Part shown: positions 54,399 to 64,000 of the stretch, one piece after another
Layout: each line of letters opens with the position of its first letter
How positions within the stretch are numbered: the first letter of the stretch is position 1
DNA from: Kitasatospora acidiphila
GTDB taxonomy: Bacteria > Actinomycetota > Actinomycetes > Streptomycetales > Streptomycetaceae
NCBI RefSeq assembly: GCF_006636205.1
Contig: NZ_VIGB01000003.1
Location: 2,728,001-2,792,000, forward strand
Reading direction: 5' to 3'
Length of the DNA: 64,000 nt
Position numbers and translations under genes: made by a program
The notes under the pieces: model-generated
Databases searched by the model: none
What the model saw: only the letters and a program-made list of their open reading frames with translations
What the model was told of the DNA's origin: nothing

Positions 54399-55087
54399 AC
54401 ACGCCGATGACCTCACCGCTGCAGAAGCCCGCCGCCGTCCTCTTCGACATGGACGGCACCCTGGTCGACACCGAGCACCTGTGGTGGGAGGCGACCAGCG
54501 AGATCGCCGCCGAACTCGGCCACCAGCTGGGCGAGTCGGACGTACCGGAGGTGCTCGGCCGGGCCGTGGAGCACACCGCGGCCCATCTGGCGGCCGTGCT
54601 CGGCGACTCCTCGCCGGGTGCCGCGGTCATCGGGGAGCGGCTGAACGCCGCGTTCACCGTCCGGGTCGCCGCCCGGGTGGTGCCCCGCCCCGGCGCGCTG
54701 GCCCTGCTGGAGCAGTTGCGGGCCGCCGCGGTGCCGACCGCGCTGGTCTCCGCCTCGCCGCGGCAGGTGGTCGACCTGGTGCTGACCCACCTGGGCCGGG
54801 ACTGGTTCGCCGTGACCCTGGCCGCCGAGGACACCGAGGTGACCAAGCCCGACCCCGCGCCCTACCTCGCCGCGGCCGCCCGCCTCGGCCTGGACCCGGC
54901 CGCCTGCGTGGCGGTCGAGGACACCCCGACCGGCGTCACCTCGGCGCACGCGGCGGGCTGCGCGGTGCTCGCCGTGCCGTCCTCCGACGTGGCGATGCCG
55001 AGCGCTCCCGGGATCACCCTGCTCAGCAGCCTCACCGAGGCCGATCTGCCCCTGCTGGCCGCCCTGACCAGCCGCAACGCAGAATAG
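54395..55087 (+). CDS. HAD superfamily hydrolase
   Basis: 230 residues from GTG 54395 (ATG 54407 possible). HAD motifs: VLFDMDGTLVDTEHLW with the nucleophile Asp, ALVSASPRQVV, the motif III lysine in TEVTKPDPAPYL, and VAVEDTPTGVTSAHAAG. The helical cap (WEATSEIAAELGHQLGESD) is beta-phosphoglucomutase-like. It does not show the DWAGT start typical of phosphonoacetaldehyde hydrolase PhnX, so I do not call it that. Coupled to the importer ATPase, it may act on a phosphorylated compound from the same pathway. Confidence 0.88.
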   Translation: MNTPMTSPLQKPAAVLFDMDGTLVDTEHLWWEATSEIAAELGHQLGESDVPEVLGRAVEHTAAHLAAVLGDSSPGAAVIGERLNAAFTVRVAARVVPRPGALALLEQLRAAAVPTALVSASPRQVVDLVLTHLGRDWFAVTLAAEDTEVTKPDPAPYLAAAARLGLDPAACVAVEDTPTGVTSAHAAGCAVLAVPSSDVAMPSAPGITLLSSLTEADLPLLAALTSRNAE

Positions 55088-55091
55088 CCAG

Positions 55092-55412
55092 ATGCCCTAC
55101 GTCCTCCTCGTCCTCGCCATAGCCAGCGAGGTCTGCGCCACCAGCTGCCTCAAACTCACCGACGGCTTCAGCAAGTTGTGGCCCAGCGTCGGTGTCGGAA
55201 TCGGCTACGTGCTCTCCTTCGCCCTGCTCGGCCAGGCCCTGAAGAAGATCCCCGTCTCGGTCGCCTACGCCGTCTGGTCCGGCGCCGGCACGGCGGCGGT
55301 GGCCGCCATCGGCGTCGCCGCCTTCGGTGAGCAGCTGGGCAAGGTGCAGCTGGCGGGGATCGCGCTGATCATCGTGGGTGTGGTCCTGCTCAATCTGCGG
55401 GCCGGCCACTGA
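55092..55412 (+). CDS. small multidrug resistance (SMR) family transporter
   Basis: 106 residues, four membrane helices. The essential Glu is in the first helix (LAIASEVCATSCLKLTDGFSKLWPS), followed by PVSVAYAVWSGAGTA and GIALIIVGVVLLNL, as in EmrE/QacE/SugE. These dimers exchange protons for quaternary ammonium or guanidinium compounds. It lies 4 bases after the HAD gene and ends the operon. A quaternary-amine transporter fits with a trimethylammonio-phosphonate pathway, though this is inference. Confidence 0.93.
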   Translation: MPYVLLVLAIASEVCATSCLKLTDGFSKLWPSVGVGIGYVLSFALLGQALKKIPVSVAYAVWSGAGTAAVAAIGVAAFGEQLGKVQLAGIALIIVGVVLLNLRAGH

Positions 55413-55560
55413 GGTGCGTCACACACAGGCACCGGGGTGCCACAGTCGCGGGTAAAGGTTTCCCCATGGATCCAACAAACTAGCGATTCATCGGAACCTA
55501 ACGCGGTGTCATGGGCGGCAGCCGTCGTCGACGGGACCTACCACCCCTCCAGGGACACCC

Positions 55561-56942
55561 ATGCGACGTTCCACCCGTCACCTCACCGTGTCGACCCTCG
55601 CGGCCACCGCACTGGTCGTCGGCACCGCCCTCACCGGGGCGGTGCCGGCGGCCGGGGCACTGGCCGCGCCCGCGCACCGGCTCCCGCGCCGGTGCCGGCC
55701 ACCGCGCACCACCGGCTGCTCGGCCCGTTCCCGACGCCGTACACGATCGCCGACTGCCAGGCCCAGTTCCAGCGCTCCTGCTACGGCGCCAACCAGCTGC
55801 AGCAGGCCTATGACGAGAAGCCGCTCTTCGACCGCGGCATCACCGGGGCCGGCCGCACCATCGTGATCGTCGACTCGTTCGGCTCCCCCACCATCCAGCA
55901 CGACCTGGACGTGTACAGCGCCCACTACGGCATCCCCAGCACCAGCGTGAAGGTCGTCCAGTGGGGCAACGTGCCCGCCTTCGACCCCAACAACTCGGAC
56001 ATGACCGGCTGGGCCGAGGAAACCACCATCGACGTCGACATGGCGCACGCGATGGCCCCCGGCGCCAAGATCGTGCTGATGGAGACCGGCGTCTCGGAGA
56101 CCACCGGCACCACCGGGTTCCCGGAGATGATGGGCGGCGAGGACTCGCTGATCAAGCAGGGCATCGGCGATGTGATCTCGCAGAGCTTCGGCACCGCCGA
56201 GAACACCTTCCCCGGCTTCGACCAGGGCGACTACTCCAGCCTGCTGAACCTGCGCGGCGCCTACAAGGACGCCCAGTCGCGCGGCGTCACCGTGCTGGCG
56301 TCCTCCGGCGACAGCGGCGTCACCGACTCGGCGCCCGACGGCTCCACCTACACCTACCCGACCACCGAGTGGCCGGGCTCCGACCCGCTGATCACCGGCG
56401 TCGGCGGCACCTCGGTGCACCTGGACACCCAGGGCAACCGGCTCTCGCCCGACACCGTCTGGGACGACCCGGCGCCCAACGACCACGGCGCCAGCGGCGG
56501 CGGCAAGTCCAAGGTCTTCCCGCGGCCGCTGTTCCAGTTCGGCGTGCAGAACACCGTGGGCAGCAGCCGCGGCGTGCCGGACGTCAGCATGCTGGGCGAC
56601 CCGCTGACCGGCGTGTGGACCTACAACAGCTTCGGCCCGCAGGACAACGGCTGGGAGCTGTGGGGTGGCACCAGCGTCGCGGCCCCGATCTTCTCCGGCG
56701 TGGTGGCCCTCGCCGACCAGGCGGCCGGCCACCGCCTCGGCAACATCAACTACGGCCTCTACGGCCTGAGCGCCCTGCAGCAGGCCGGCGCGCCCGACAC
56801 CGGCCTGACCGACGTCGTCGGCGGCAGCAACACCTACGCCGGCGTCACCGGCTGGCCGGTCACCCCCGGCTACGACCTGGCCACCGGCGTCGGCACGGTC
56901 GACGTCGCCAAGTTCGTCCCGAAGCTGGCCCTGCTCGGCTGA
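55561..56942 (+). CDS. S53 family (sedolisin-like) secreted peptidase, apparent frameshift near 55675
   Basis: ATG 55561 opens a clear signal peptide (RRSTRHLTVSTLAATALVVG, ending AGALAAPA). The catalytic part lies in another frame from about 55680, as AHHRLLGPFPTPYTIADCQ; one missing base joins them. S53 features: RTIVIVDSFGSPTIQHDLDVY, the Glu/Asp pair in WAEETTIDVDMAHAMAP, the oxyanion Asp in SSGDSGVTD, and the Ser in WGGTSVAAPIFSG. There is no large propeptide domain: only about 40 residues separate signal and catalytic domain, whereas classical sedolisins have about 170. Acts outside the cell. Confidence 0.87.
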
Positions 56943-59306
<2,364 letters not shown>

Positions 59307-59328
59307 CGCCACGGGTGACCGTCGGGGC

Positions 59329-59367
59329 TCTGCCCCCGCGGACCGGATTCCGGTTCGCGGGGCAGGG
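59329..59367. terminator. hairpin terminator after idh
   Basis: CTCTGCCCCCGCGGACCGG pairs with CCGGTTCGCGGGGCAG through most of its length (one G:T or mismatch) around ATT, 22 bases after the idh stop. Confidence 0.75.
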
Positions 59368-59482
59368 CCCTTCGGCGTTTCCCCTTCGCCCGGGTGGGCC
59401 CGGGGCGCCATCGGCCCCGACCGACCCGGGCCCTAGGATGCGGCGTCTGACACATGGTCGACGAGCAACGAAGGCGTGAGGC

Positions 59483-59959
59483 GTGAACATCACAGGGACC
59501 TACCAGCTGACGTCTGAGCAGATGTACCGGGGCCTGAAGGACGGGCTGCCGGGGCGTTTCATGAGAGTGCGGATCATCCTGGGGCTGCTCGCCCTCTGCG
59601 GGGTGCTGTCGATCGTCGCAAGCGGGACGCCGTTCGGGGTCGGGCTGCTGGTCGGAGCGGTTTTCCTGGCGATCTGGCAGCCCATCGCCGCCAAGCGCAG
59701 CCTGACCCGTGCCCTGGAACGCGACCCGAGCCCGGTCCAGGCCGCCTTCACCGTCGACGGCTGCTCCTTCACCAAGGCGCAGAGCCGCTCGGAGTTCAGC
59801 TGGGCGCGCTTCCAGAAGATCACCCAGAGCCAGGAGTTCCTGCTGCTCCAGCCGAGCAAGGTCCTGGTGATACCGGTCCCGAAGGCCGCCTTCACCCCGC
59901 AGCAGGGTGCCGAACTGACGGCGTTCCTGCAGCAGTTGCCCAACTACAGCGCGTCCTGA
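59483..59959 (+). CDS. YcxB-like membrane protein
   Basis: 158 residues from GTG 59483. Two hydrophobic segments (VRIILGLLALCGVLSIVASG, GVGLLVGAVFLAIWQPIAA), then a C-terminal domain FTVDGCSFTKAQSRSEFSWARFQKI and FLLLQPSKVLVIPVPKAAFTP. This two-helix plus beta-domain layout is the YcxB-like family, function unknown. Converges on the secreted-protein gene with only 15 bases between stops. Confidence 0.75.
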   Translation: MNITGTYQLTSEQMYRGLKDGLPGRFMRVRIILGLLALCGVLSIVASGTPFGVGLLVGAVFLAIWQPIAAKRSLTRALERDPSPVQAAFTVDGCSFTKAQSRSEFSWARFQKITQSQEFLLLQPSKVLVIPVPKAAFTPQQGAELTAFLQQLPNYSAS

Positions 59960-59974
59960 GGCGATTGGCACCCG

Positions 59975-60592
59975 TCAGCGGACCTCCAGGTCGGCCGGGT
60001 GCACGGCGAAGCCTCCGTCGACGACCGGTGCGAACGGCGCCGGCGCCATGCAGGTGCCGACCACCGGCTGCACGGGCTTCCCATCGGCGTCCACATCGAG
60101 GTTGCCGACACCCCAGGAGAAGCCCAGGCGGTCGTTGCCGTGGCCCGGGCCGTGGTAGATGCTCAGGCCGACCCGCTGGCCGACCGGCATGACGTCCGAC
60201 TTGGTGATGACCGCGGTCACGGTGGCGACCCGGTCCCCGGTGACCAGGCAGTCCACGGCGGCGTCGGCGGTGTGGACCTCACTGCTCCCGACGACCCGGT
60301 GCGAGAAGTGGACGGTGCCGCGCGCGTCGGTGGGCAGGCCGTCCTTGATCTGGGTGCCCGGGAAGCCCCGGGTGTACGGCGCCGCCTGGGCGTCGACGGT
60401 GAACCGGATCTCGTCATTGGGACGGAACGCGTAGAAGATCCGGGCCGACCCGCTGACGCTCGCGAGGCGCGCCGGGTGGTCGGCGCCCGTCACCCCGGCA
60501 TCCGCCGCCGGAGCGGCGGCGGTCAGCGCCGTGAGCGCGACGGCGGCGGCGGCGAGGGTGACGGCGAGGCGGGACGTGCCGGTGCGGACCAT
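59975..60592 (-). CDS. secreted protein of unknown function
   Basis: 205 residues from ATG 60592 (AAGGGAG upstream). Signal peptide: MVRTGTSRLAV, an Ala/Leu/Thr core, cleavage near APAADAG. The mature part is beta-rich (IFYAFRPNDEIRFTVDAQAAPY, TDARGTVHFSHRVVGSSEVHTADAAVDCLVTG, VGLSIYHGPGH). Such Repetin-like small secreted proteins occur widely in streptomycetes without known function. Divergent from an AraC regulator, with two identical palindromes between. Confidence 0.75.
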   Translation of the reverse strand: MVRTGTSRLAVTLAAAAVALTALTAAAPAADAGVTGADHPARLASVSGSARIFYAFRPNDEIRFTVDAQAAPYTRGFPGTQIKDGLPTDARGTVHFSHRVVGSSEVHTADAAVDCLVTGDRVATVTAVITKSDVMPVGQRVGLSIYHGPGHGNDRLGFSWGVGNLDVDADGKPVQPVVGTCMAPAPFAPVVDGGFAVHPADLEVR

Positions 60593-60679
60593 GACGGGCT
60601 CCCTTCGTCGACGGCCGCCCCGATGGCCGCCGTCCTGATGCCCCACCAGCTTCGCCGCCACCACGCCTCCCGGACCATG

Positions 60680-60733
60680 TGCCGATCGGCAGGTCCTGCC
60701 CGGGCACGCGCACCGGGGGTGTGCCGATCGGCA
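60680..60733. promoter_or_regulatory. two identical 12-bp palindromes in a divergent promoter region
   Basis: TGCCGATCGGCA occurs at 60680-60691 and 60722-60733, start-to-start spacing 42 bp, about four helical turns, so both lie on one face of the DNA. It lies in the 210-bp gap between the secreted-protein gene and the AraC gene. Confidence 0.7.
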
Positions 60734-60802
60734 CAGCCGGATCGGAGCTCGGAGCGTGTCCACCCTGGAGTAACCGGCCCGGCGCCTGGGCAGCAGCGTG
60801 CC

Positions 60803-61777
60803 ATGACCATCCGTCCCCCACACCACCCCCACCACCCCCTGGAGCTGCACGAGCTGAAGGTGGCCGACCACGGGGTACTGCCGTTCGCCATCGGATCGTT
60901 CGACAGCTTCGGGCCGCTGGCCCGGGCGTCGTTCCCGCATCGGCACGGCTTCTACGAGATCGTCCTGGTCACCGGCGGCAGCGGCGCGCATGTCGTGGAC
61001 CTGGAGCGGTTGCCACTGTCGCCACCGCAGCTGTTCATGATCGCACCGGGCCAGGTGCACCACTGGGAGGCCACCGGACTCGCCGGCTGGCTGATGCTCT
61101 TCAACGAGGACTTCCTGCTCCCGCATCCCGAGGACGCCGAGGCACTGCGCACCTTGGCCGCCCGCAGCCGGCTGCCCCTGCACCGGGAGGACTGCGAGCG
61201 GTTCGAGGCGCTGTTGACCGCGATGCTGGAGGAGTACCAAGGCGTCGAGCCCGGTTTCGTCAGCGTCCTGGCCTCCTACCTGCACATCCTGGTGCTCCGG
61301 GCACTGCGGCTGCCCGGGGCAGAGCCGACCAGGGCTCCGGCCGGAACCGCGGACCGGGCCGGGGAGTTGGCGGCCCGGTTCGCCCGGCTGATCGCCTCGC
61401 CCGGCGCCCGGGACCGCTCGGTGGGCGCGCTGGCACGGGAGTTGGGCGTCTCGGCCGGGCATCTGCATGAGGCGGTGAAGCAGGCCACCGGGCGCACGCC
61501 CGGCCGACTGGTCCGCGAGCAGCAGACCTTGGAGGCCAAACGGCTGCTCATAGCAAGCGCCTTGACGGTCAGTCAGGTAGCCGAGCGGGTCGGGTTCGGT
61601 GATCCGTCGTACTTCTGCCGGTTCTTCCGACGGGAGAGCGGGGTGAGCCCGGGCGCGTTCCGCCGGACCATGCGGGAGGCTCGTGACCAGCAGCCCATCC
61701 CGGGGTACCCGCCCTGCTCGGACGAAGGTGACCGCAAAGAATCACCACGTTCCCCGAGTCCGGTCCATCGTCGCTGA
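60803..61777 (+). CDS. AraC family transcriptional regulator
   Basis: 324 residues from ATG 60803. N-terminal cupin-type sensor domain (FPHRHGFYEIVLVTGGSGAHVVD, LFMIAPGQVHHWE) and C-terminal two helix-turn-helices (VGALARELGVSAGHLHEAVKQ, VSQVAERVGFGDPSYFCRFFRRESGVSPGAFR). The cupin His residues are kept. Probably binds the paired palindromes upstream and controls the divergent secreted protein. Confidence 0.9.
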   Translation: MTIRPPHHPHHPLELHELKVADHGVLPFAIGSFDSFGPLARASFPHRHGFYEIVLVTGGSGAHVVDLERLPLSPPQLFMIAPGQVHHWEATGLAGWLMLFNEDFLLPHPEDAEALRTLAARSRLPLHREDCERFEALLTAMLEEYQGVEPGFVSVLASYLHILVLRALRLPGAEPTRAPAGTADRAGELAARFARLIASPGARDRSVGALARELGVSAGHLHEAVKQATGRTPGRLVREQQTLEAKRLLIASALTVSQVAERVGFGDPSYFCRFFRRESGVSPGAFRRTMREARDQQPIPGYPPCSDEGDRKESPRSPSPVHRR

Positions 61778-61911
61778 CGGGACACCCGCATACCTTGGCT
61801 GTCATGGCGTAGCCACTCCCCGATGAGCTACCTGTGCCTCCAGGCGCACACCGCCACGACGGGCCGGGAGCTCCCCGCACCCCCGGCCCGCCGGCAGCGC
61901 CTGTAGGGTGC

Positions 61912-61948
61912 GCGGGGCCGTCGGCACCCCCATGGCCGACGGCCCCGC
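61912..61948. terminator. hairpin terminator between AraC and SDR genes
   Basis: A 14-bp perfect stem (61912-61925 with 61935-61948) and a 9-base loop in the 229-bp gap between two convergent genes. Nothing else is seen in the gap. Confidence 0.75.
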
Positions 61949-62006
61949 ACCATTGGAGCTCGGCACCGTCAACTCGCCCCCGCCGAGCCGCACCACGGTT
62001 GAGCGC

Positions 62007-62714
62007 CTACCAGGGCAGCGTCCCCGAGACGTCGAAGTACCCGCCCGTCGGCCCGTCCGGGCCCACCAGCGCCATCCGCACGATGATCTCCGCCCCCTCC
62101 TCCACCGTCTGGTGGCCCGAGTGGTCGTTGAGGTCCGTCGCGGTGTAGCCCGGCTCGACGGCGTTGATCCGCATGCCCGGGAACGCCTTCGCGTACTGCA
62201 CGGTGAGCATGTTCACCGTGGTCTTCGACGCCGGGTACGCGACGCCCGGGTACCCGCTGGCGAGGTCGGCCGGGTCGGACATCCGGGCCAGCGAGGCCAG
62301 GCCGCTGCTGACGTTGACCACCACGGGGGCGGCGGACTTCTGGAGCAGCGGCAGGAAGGCGTGGGTGACGCGCACCATGCCGAAGACATTGGTGTCGAAC
62401 ACCTCGCGGATCGCGTCCGCCGTCAGCTCCGCCGCGCCGATGATGCCGCCGTCCGGCAGCCGCTGCTCGATGCCGGCGTTGTTGACCAGCACGTCCAGGC
62501 CGCCGTCGGCCTCGATGGCGCGGGCCGCCGCGGTGACGGAGGCGTCGTCGGTGACGTCGAGCTGCACCGGGCGGGCGCCCAGCTGCTCGGCGGCGCGGCG
62601 GCCCCGATCGGCGTCCCGGCTGCCGAGGTACACGGTGTGTCCGGCCGCGATCAGCCGGCGGGCGGTTTCGTGGCCGAGGCCCTTGTTGGCTCCGGTGATG
62701 AGTGTTGTCGTCAT
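62007..62714 (-). CDS. SDR family oxidoreductase
   Basis: 235 residues from ATG 62714. NADP motif TGANKGLGHETARRL, with Arg/Asp in GSRDADRG favouring NADP. NNAGIEQ, catalytic Ser in VVNVSSGLAS, and the Tyr-x-x-x-Lys as YPASK. PGYTATDLNDHSGHQTVEEGA matches carbonyl-reductase-like members common in streptomycetes. Divergent from an XRE regulator with an inverted repeat between. Confidence 0.92.
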   Translation of the reverse strand: MTTTLITGANKGLGHETARRLIAAGHTVYLGSRDADRGRRAAEQLGARPVQLDVTDDASVTAAARAIEADGGLDVLVNNAGIEQRLPDGGIIGAAELTADAIREVFDTNVFGMVRVTHAFLPLLQKSAAPVVVNVSSGLASLARMSDPADLASGYPGVAYPASKTTVNMLTVQYAKAFPGMRINAVEPGYTATDLNDHSGHQTVEEGAEIIVRMALVGPDGPTGGYFDVSGTLPW

Positions 62715-62757
62715 GCCTCAAGCTTCCGCGCCGGGTCGGCGGGCGGCCAGTACCCCC

Positions 62758-62788
62758 GGCTTCCTGGGACTGCGGGTACCAGGAAGCC
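62758..62788. promoter_or_regulatory. inverted repeat between SDR and XRE regulator genes
   Basis: Perfect arms GGCTTCCTGG and CCAGGAAGCC with an 11-base spacer, in the 102-bp divergent gap. Likely operator of the neighbouring XRE regulator. Confidence 0.65.
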
Positions 62789-62816
62789 CGACGGGCCGCG
62801 AGGCAGACTGGTGGGC

Positions 62817-63668
62817 ATGGCGACCACGGAGTTCGGGCAGGCGGTGCGGCGCTGGCGGGATCGGGTGCCGCCGGACGCGGTCGGGCTGCCCATGGGCGGG
62901 CAGCGGCGGGCGGCGGGGCTGCGGCGCGAGGAGCTGGCGCTGCTGGCCGGGATCTCCGTGGACTACGTGACCCGGCTGGAGCAGGGCCGGGCCGCACACC
63001 CGTCGGCGCAGGTGGTCGAGGCGCTGGCACGGGCGCTGCGGTTGGCGGAGGCCGAGCGTGCGCACATGTTCCGGCTGGCCGGGCTGGCACCGCCCGGGCC
63101 GGACACCGTGCCCGCGCACCTCACCCCGAGCGTGCAGCGGATCCTGGACCGGCTCACCGGGACGCCCGCCGCGGTCTATGACGCGGCCTGGACGCTGCTG
63201 ATGGCCAACCCGGGCTACGCGGCGCTGATGGGCGATCCGTCCGGCTGGCGGGGCAAGATGCGCAACGGGGTCTGGCGGCAGTTCCTGGGCCCCGGCATCC
63301 GGGCCCGGCGCACCCCGGAGGCCCAGGCGGCGTTCGAGGCCGCGTTGGTCGCCGATCTGCGCACGGCGGCCGAACGCTACCCGGCAGACCAGCGCTTGCG
63401 CGCCCTGGTGGCCGAACTGCGGGCCGGCAGCGGGCGGTTCGTGGAGCTGTGGGACTCCGGCGCGGTCGGCCGCCATGAGACGTCCGCCAAGACCATCGAC
63501 CATCCGCAGGTGGGCGCGATCACGCTGGACTGCGACATGCTCACGGTCGCCGGCAGCGACATGCACATCATGGTCTACACCGCCGAGCCGGGCACCGAGG
63601 ACGCCGAACGCCTCGCCCTGGCCATGGTGTTGGGCACGCAGTCGCTGGTGGACCAGGTAGAGCCGTAG
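62817..63668 (+). CDS. XRE family helix-turn-helix regulator with MmyB-like ligand domain
   Basis: 283 residues from ATG 62817. The N-terminal helix-turn-helix is GLRREELALLAGISVDYVTRLEQGR. The C-terminal region (AAVYDAAWTLLMANPGYAALMGDP, RHETSAKTIDHPQVGAITLDCDMLTVAGSDMHIMVYTAEPG) is the MmyB-like PAS-fold ligand domain found in many actinobacterial regulators beside SDR genes. Predicted to repress the divergent SDR. Confidence 0.92.
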   Translation: MATTEFGQAVRRWRDRVPPDAVGLPMGGQRRAAGLRREELALLAGISVDYVTRLEQGRAAHPSAQVVEALARALRLAEAERAHMFRLAGLAPPGPDTVPAHLTPSVQRILDRLTGTPAAVYDAAWTLLMANPGYAALMGDPSGWRGKMRNGVWRQFLGPGIRARRTPEAQAAFEAALVADLRTAAERYPADQRLRALVAELRAGSGRFVELWDSGAVGRHETSAKTIDHPQVGAITLDCDMLTVAGSDMHIMVYTAEPGTEDAERLALAMVLGTQSLVDQVEP

Positions 63669-63693
63669 TCGGCGTTGCCGGCGCCCCGGATGC

Positions 63694-64000
63694 TCAGGGG
63701 TTCAGCGGGCCACCCCGGCGGAGCGCCGCGGCCAGGGCCGTGACGTCCACCGGGCCGCTGGTGTCCACCCGGTGCACCTCCCCCAGCGCGAGCGGCCGGG
63801 CGCCCTGCTCCCAGAACTCCCAGTCGCCGGGGTGGCCGCCCTCGCGCTCGGGGTGGATCGGGTGCCGCTCGGCCATCCGGCCCAGGAACCTGCGGCGCGC
63901 CAGTGCCGGCTGGACGTCGCACCAGACCTCATGCACCGTACGGGCGTTGGCGCGGCGCAGGCCGGCCACGACGATCGGACGCAGGTGGGCGAGGAACGGG
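63694..64000 (-). CDS. P-loop ATPase/kinase-like protein, C-terminal part, start outside window
   Basis: About 100 C-terminal residues on the minus strand: AGLRRANARTVHEVWCDVQP, ARRRFLGRMAERHPIHPER and GEVHRVDTSGPVDVTALAAAL. These resemble the tail of small AAA/nucleoside-kinase-like proteins (VHEVWCDVP...RYxxRxxxRHPIH). The P-loop lies beyond the right edge. TGA at 63694. Confidence 0.75.
   Translation of the reverse strand, partial: PFLAHLRPIVVAGLRRANARTVHEVWCDVQPALARRRFLGRMAERHPIHPEREGGHPGDWEFWEQGARPLALGEVHRVDTSGPVDVTALAAALRRGGPLNP

Noticed and set aside
54395..55087. HAD protein as phosphonoacetaldehyde hydrolase (PhnX)
   Set aside because: It has a general DMDGTLVDTE motif and a phosphoglucomutase-like cap; the PhnX-type start and Schiff-base lysine context were not seen.
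59999..61777. Extended AraC frame beginning near 59999
   Set aside because: The upstream 800 bases overlap the oppositely oriented secreted-protein gene and have shadow composition; the cupin domain starts after ATG 60803.

Overview
The window is very G+C-rich actinomycete chromosome, most likely from the Streptomyces/Kitasatospora family. The evidence is the strong GC bias at third codon positions, frequent GTG starts, GSII-type glutamine synthetase, a glpF-glpK-glpD glycerol cluster, monomeric isocitrate dehydrogenase, LAL-type LuxR regulators and serine/threonine kinases with PQQ-like sensor domains. All calls come from reading the sequence and from knowledge of the protein families; no database was searched.

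Layout. 0-8 kb: an alpha/beta hydrolase cut by the window edge, a tandem-repeat spacer, then a cobalamin riboswitch driving cobD-cobQ-chelatase-cobO-cobB with overlapping start and stop codons. 8-21.5 kb: a secreted bulb-type lectin, an SDR/MarR pair around a palindromic operator, a secreted phosphoesterase, a CobE-CobC fusion that belongs to B12 synthesis, a MOSC protein, an ArsR-like regulator, an MFS transporter, glnII with GlnR-like boxes, and glpD-glpK-glpF. 21.8-26.5 kb: two tandem paralogous kinase/PQQ-sensor genes.

26.5-45.3 kb is accessory DNA. It is punctuated by four pieces of uracil-DNA glycosylase (ung), all on the minus strand: a C-terminal scrap, a 461-bp near-identical 3' copy, a decayed copy, and the intact gene at the right-hand edge. 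Between them lie broken genes (a TetR/oxidoreductase pair, a serine-protease tail, an FCD-regulator tail, a sterol-desaturase head) and a cargo block of a ThrE-like exporter, two divergent LAL regulators, a class V aminotransferase, an MMPL transporter and an ECF sigma factor. I read this as serial insertion or recombination at the 3' end of ung.

46-55.4 kb holds the most interesting system. One polypeptide joins a gamma-butyrobetaine-hydroxylase-like Fe/2OG dioxygenase to a PhnZ/TmpB-type HD diiron oxygenase. That would put both steps of oxidative phosphonate C-P cleavage in one chain. Next to it are a HutC-type GntR regulator, a 2-aminoethylphosphonate-type ABC importer, a HAD hydrolase and an SMR quaternary-amine transporter. 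Nearly the same 18-bp palindrome sits in front of both the fusion gene and the importer operon. 55.5-64 kb: an S53 peptidase, idh, a YcxB-like protein, a secreted protein, an AraC regulator, a second SDR divergent from an XRE regulator, and the tail of a P-loop ATPase.

Caution: seven otherwise normal genes carry one apparent frameshift each, and all seven are consistent with one missing base, mostly in a G or C run. This looks more like a sequencing or assembly deletion bias than real gene loss.
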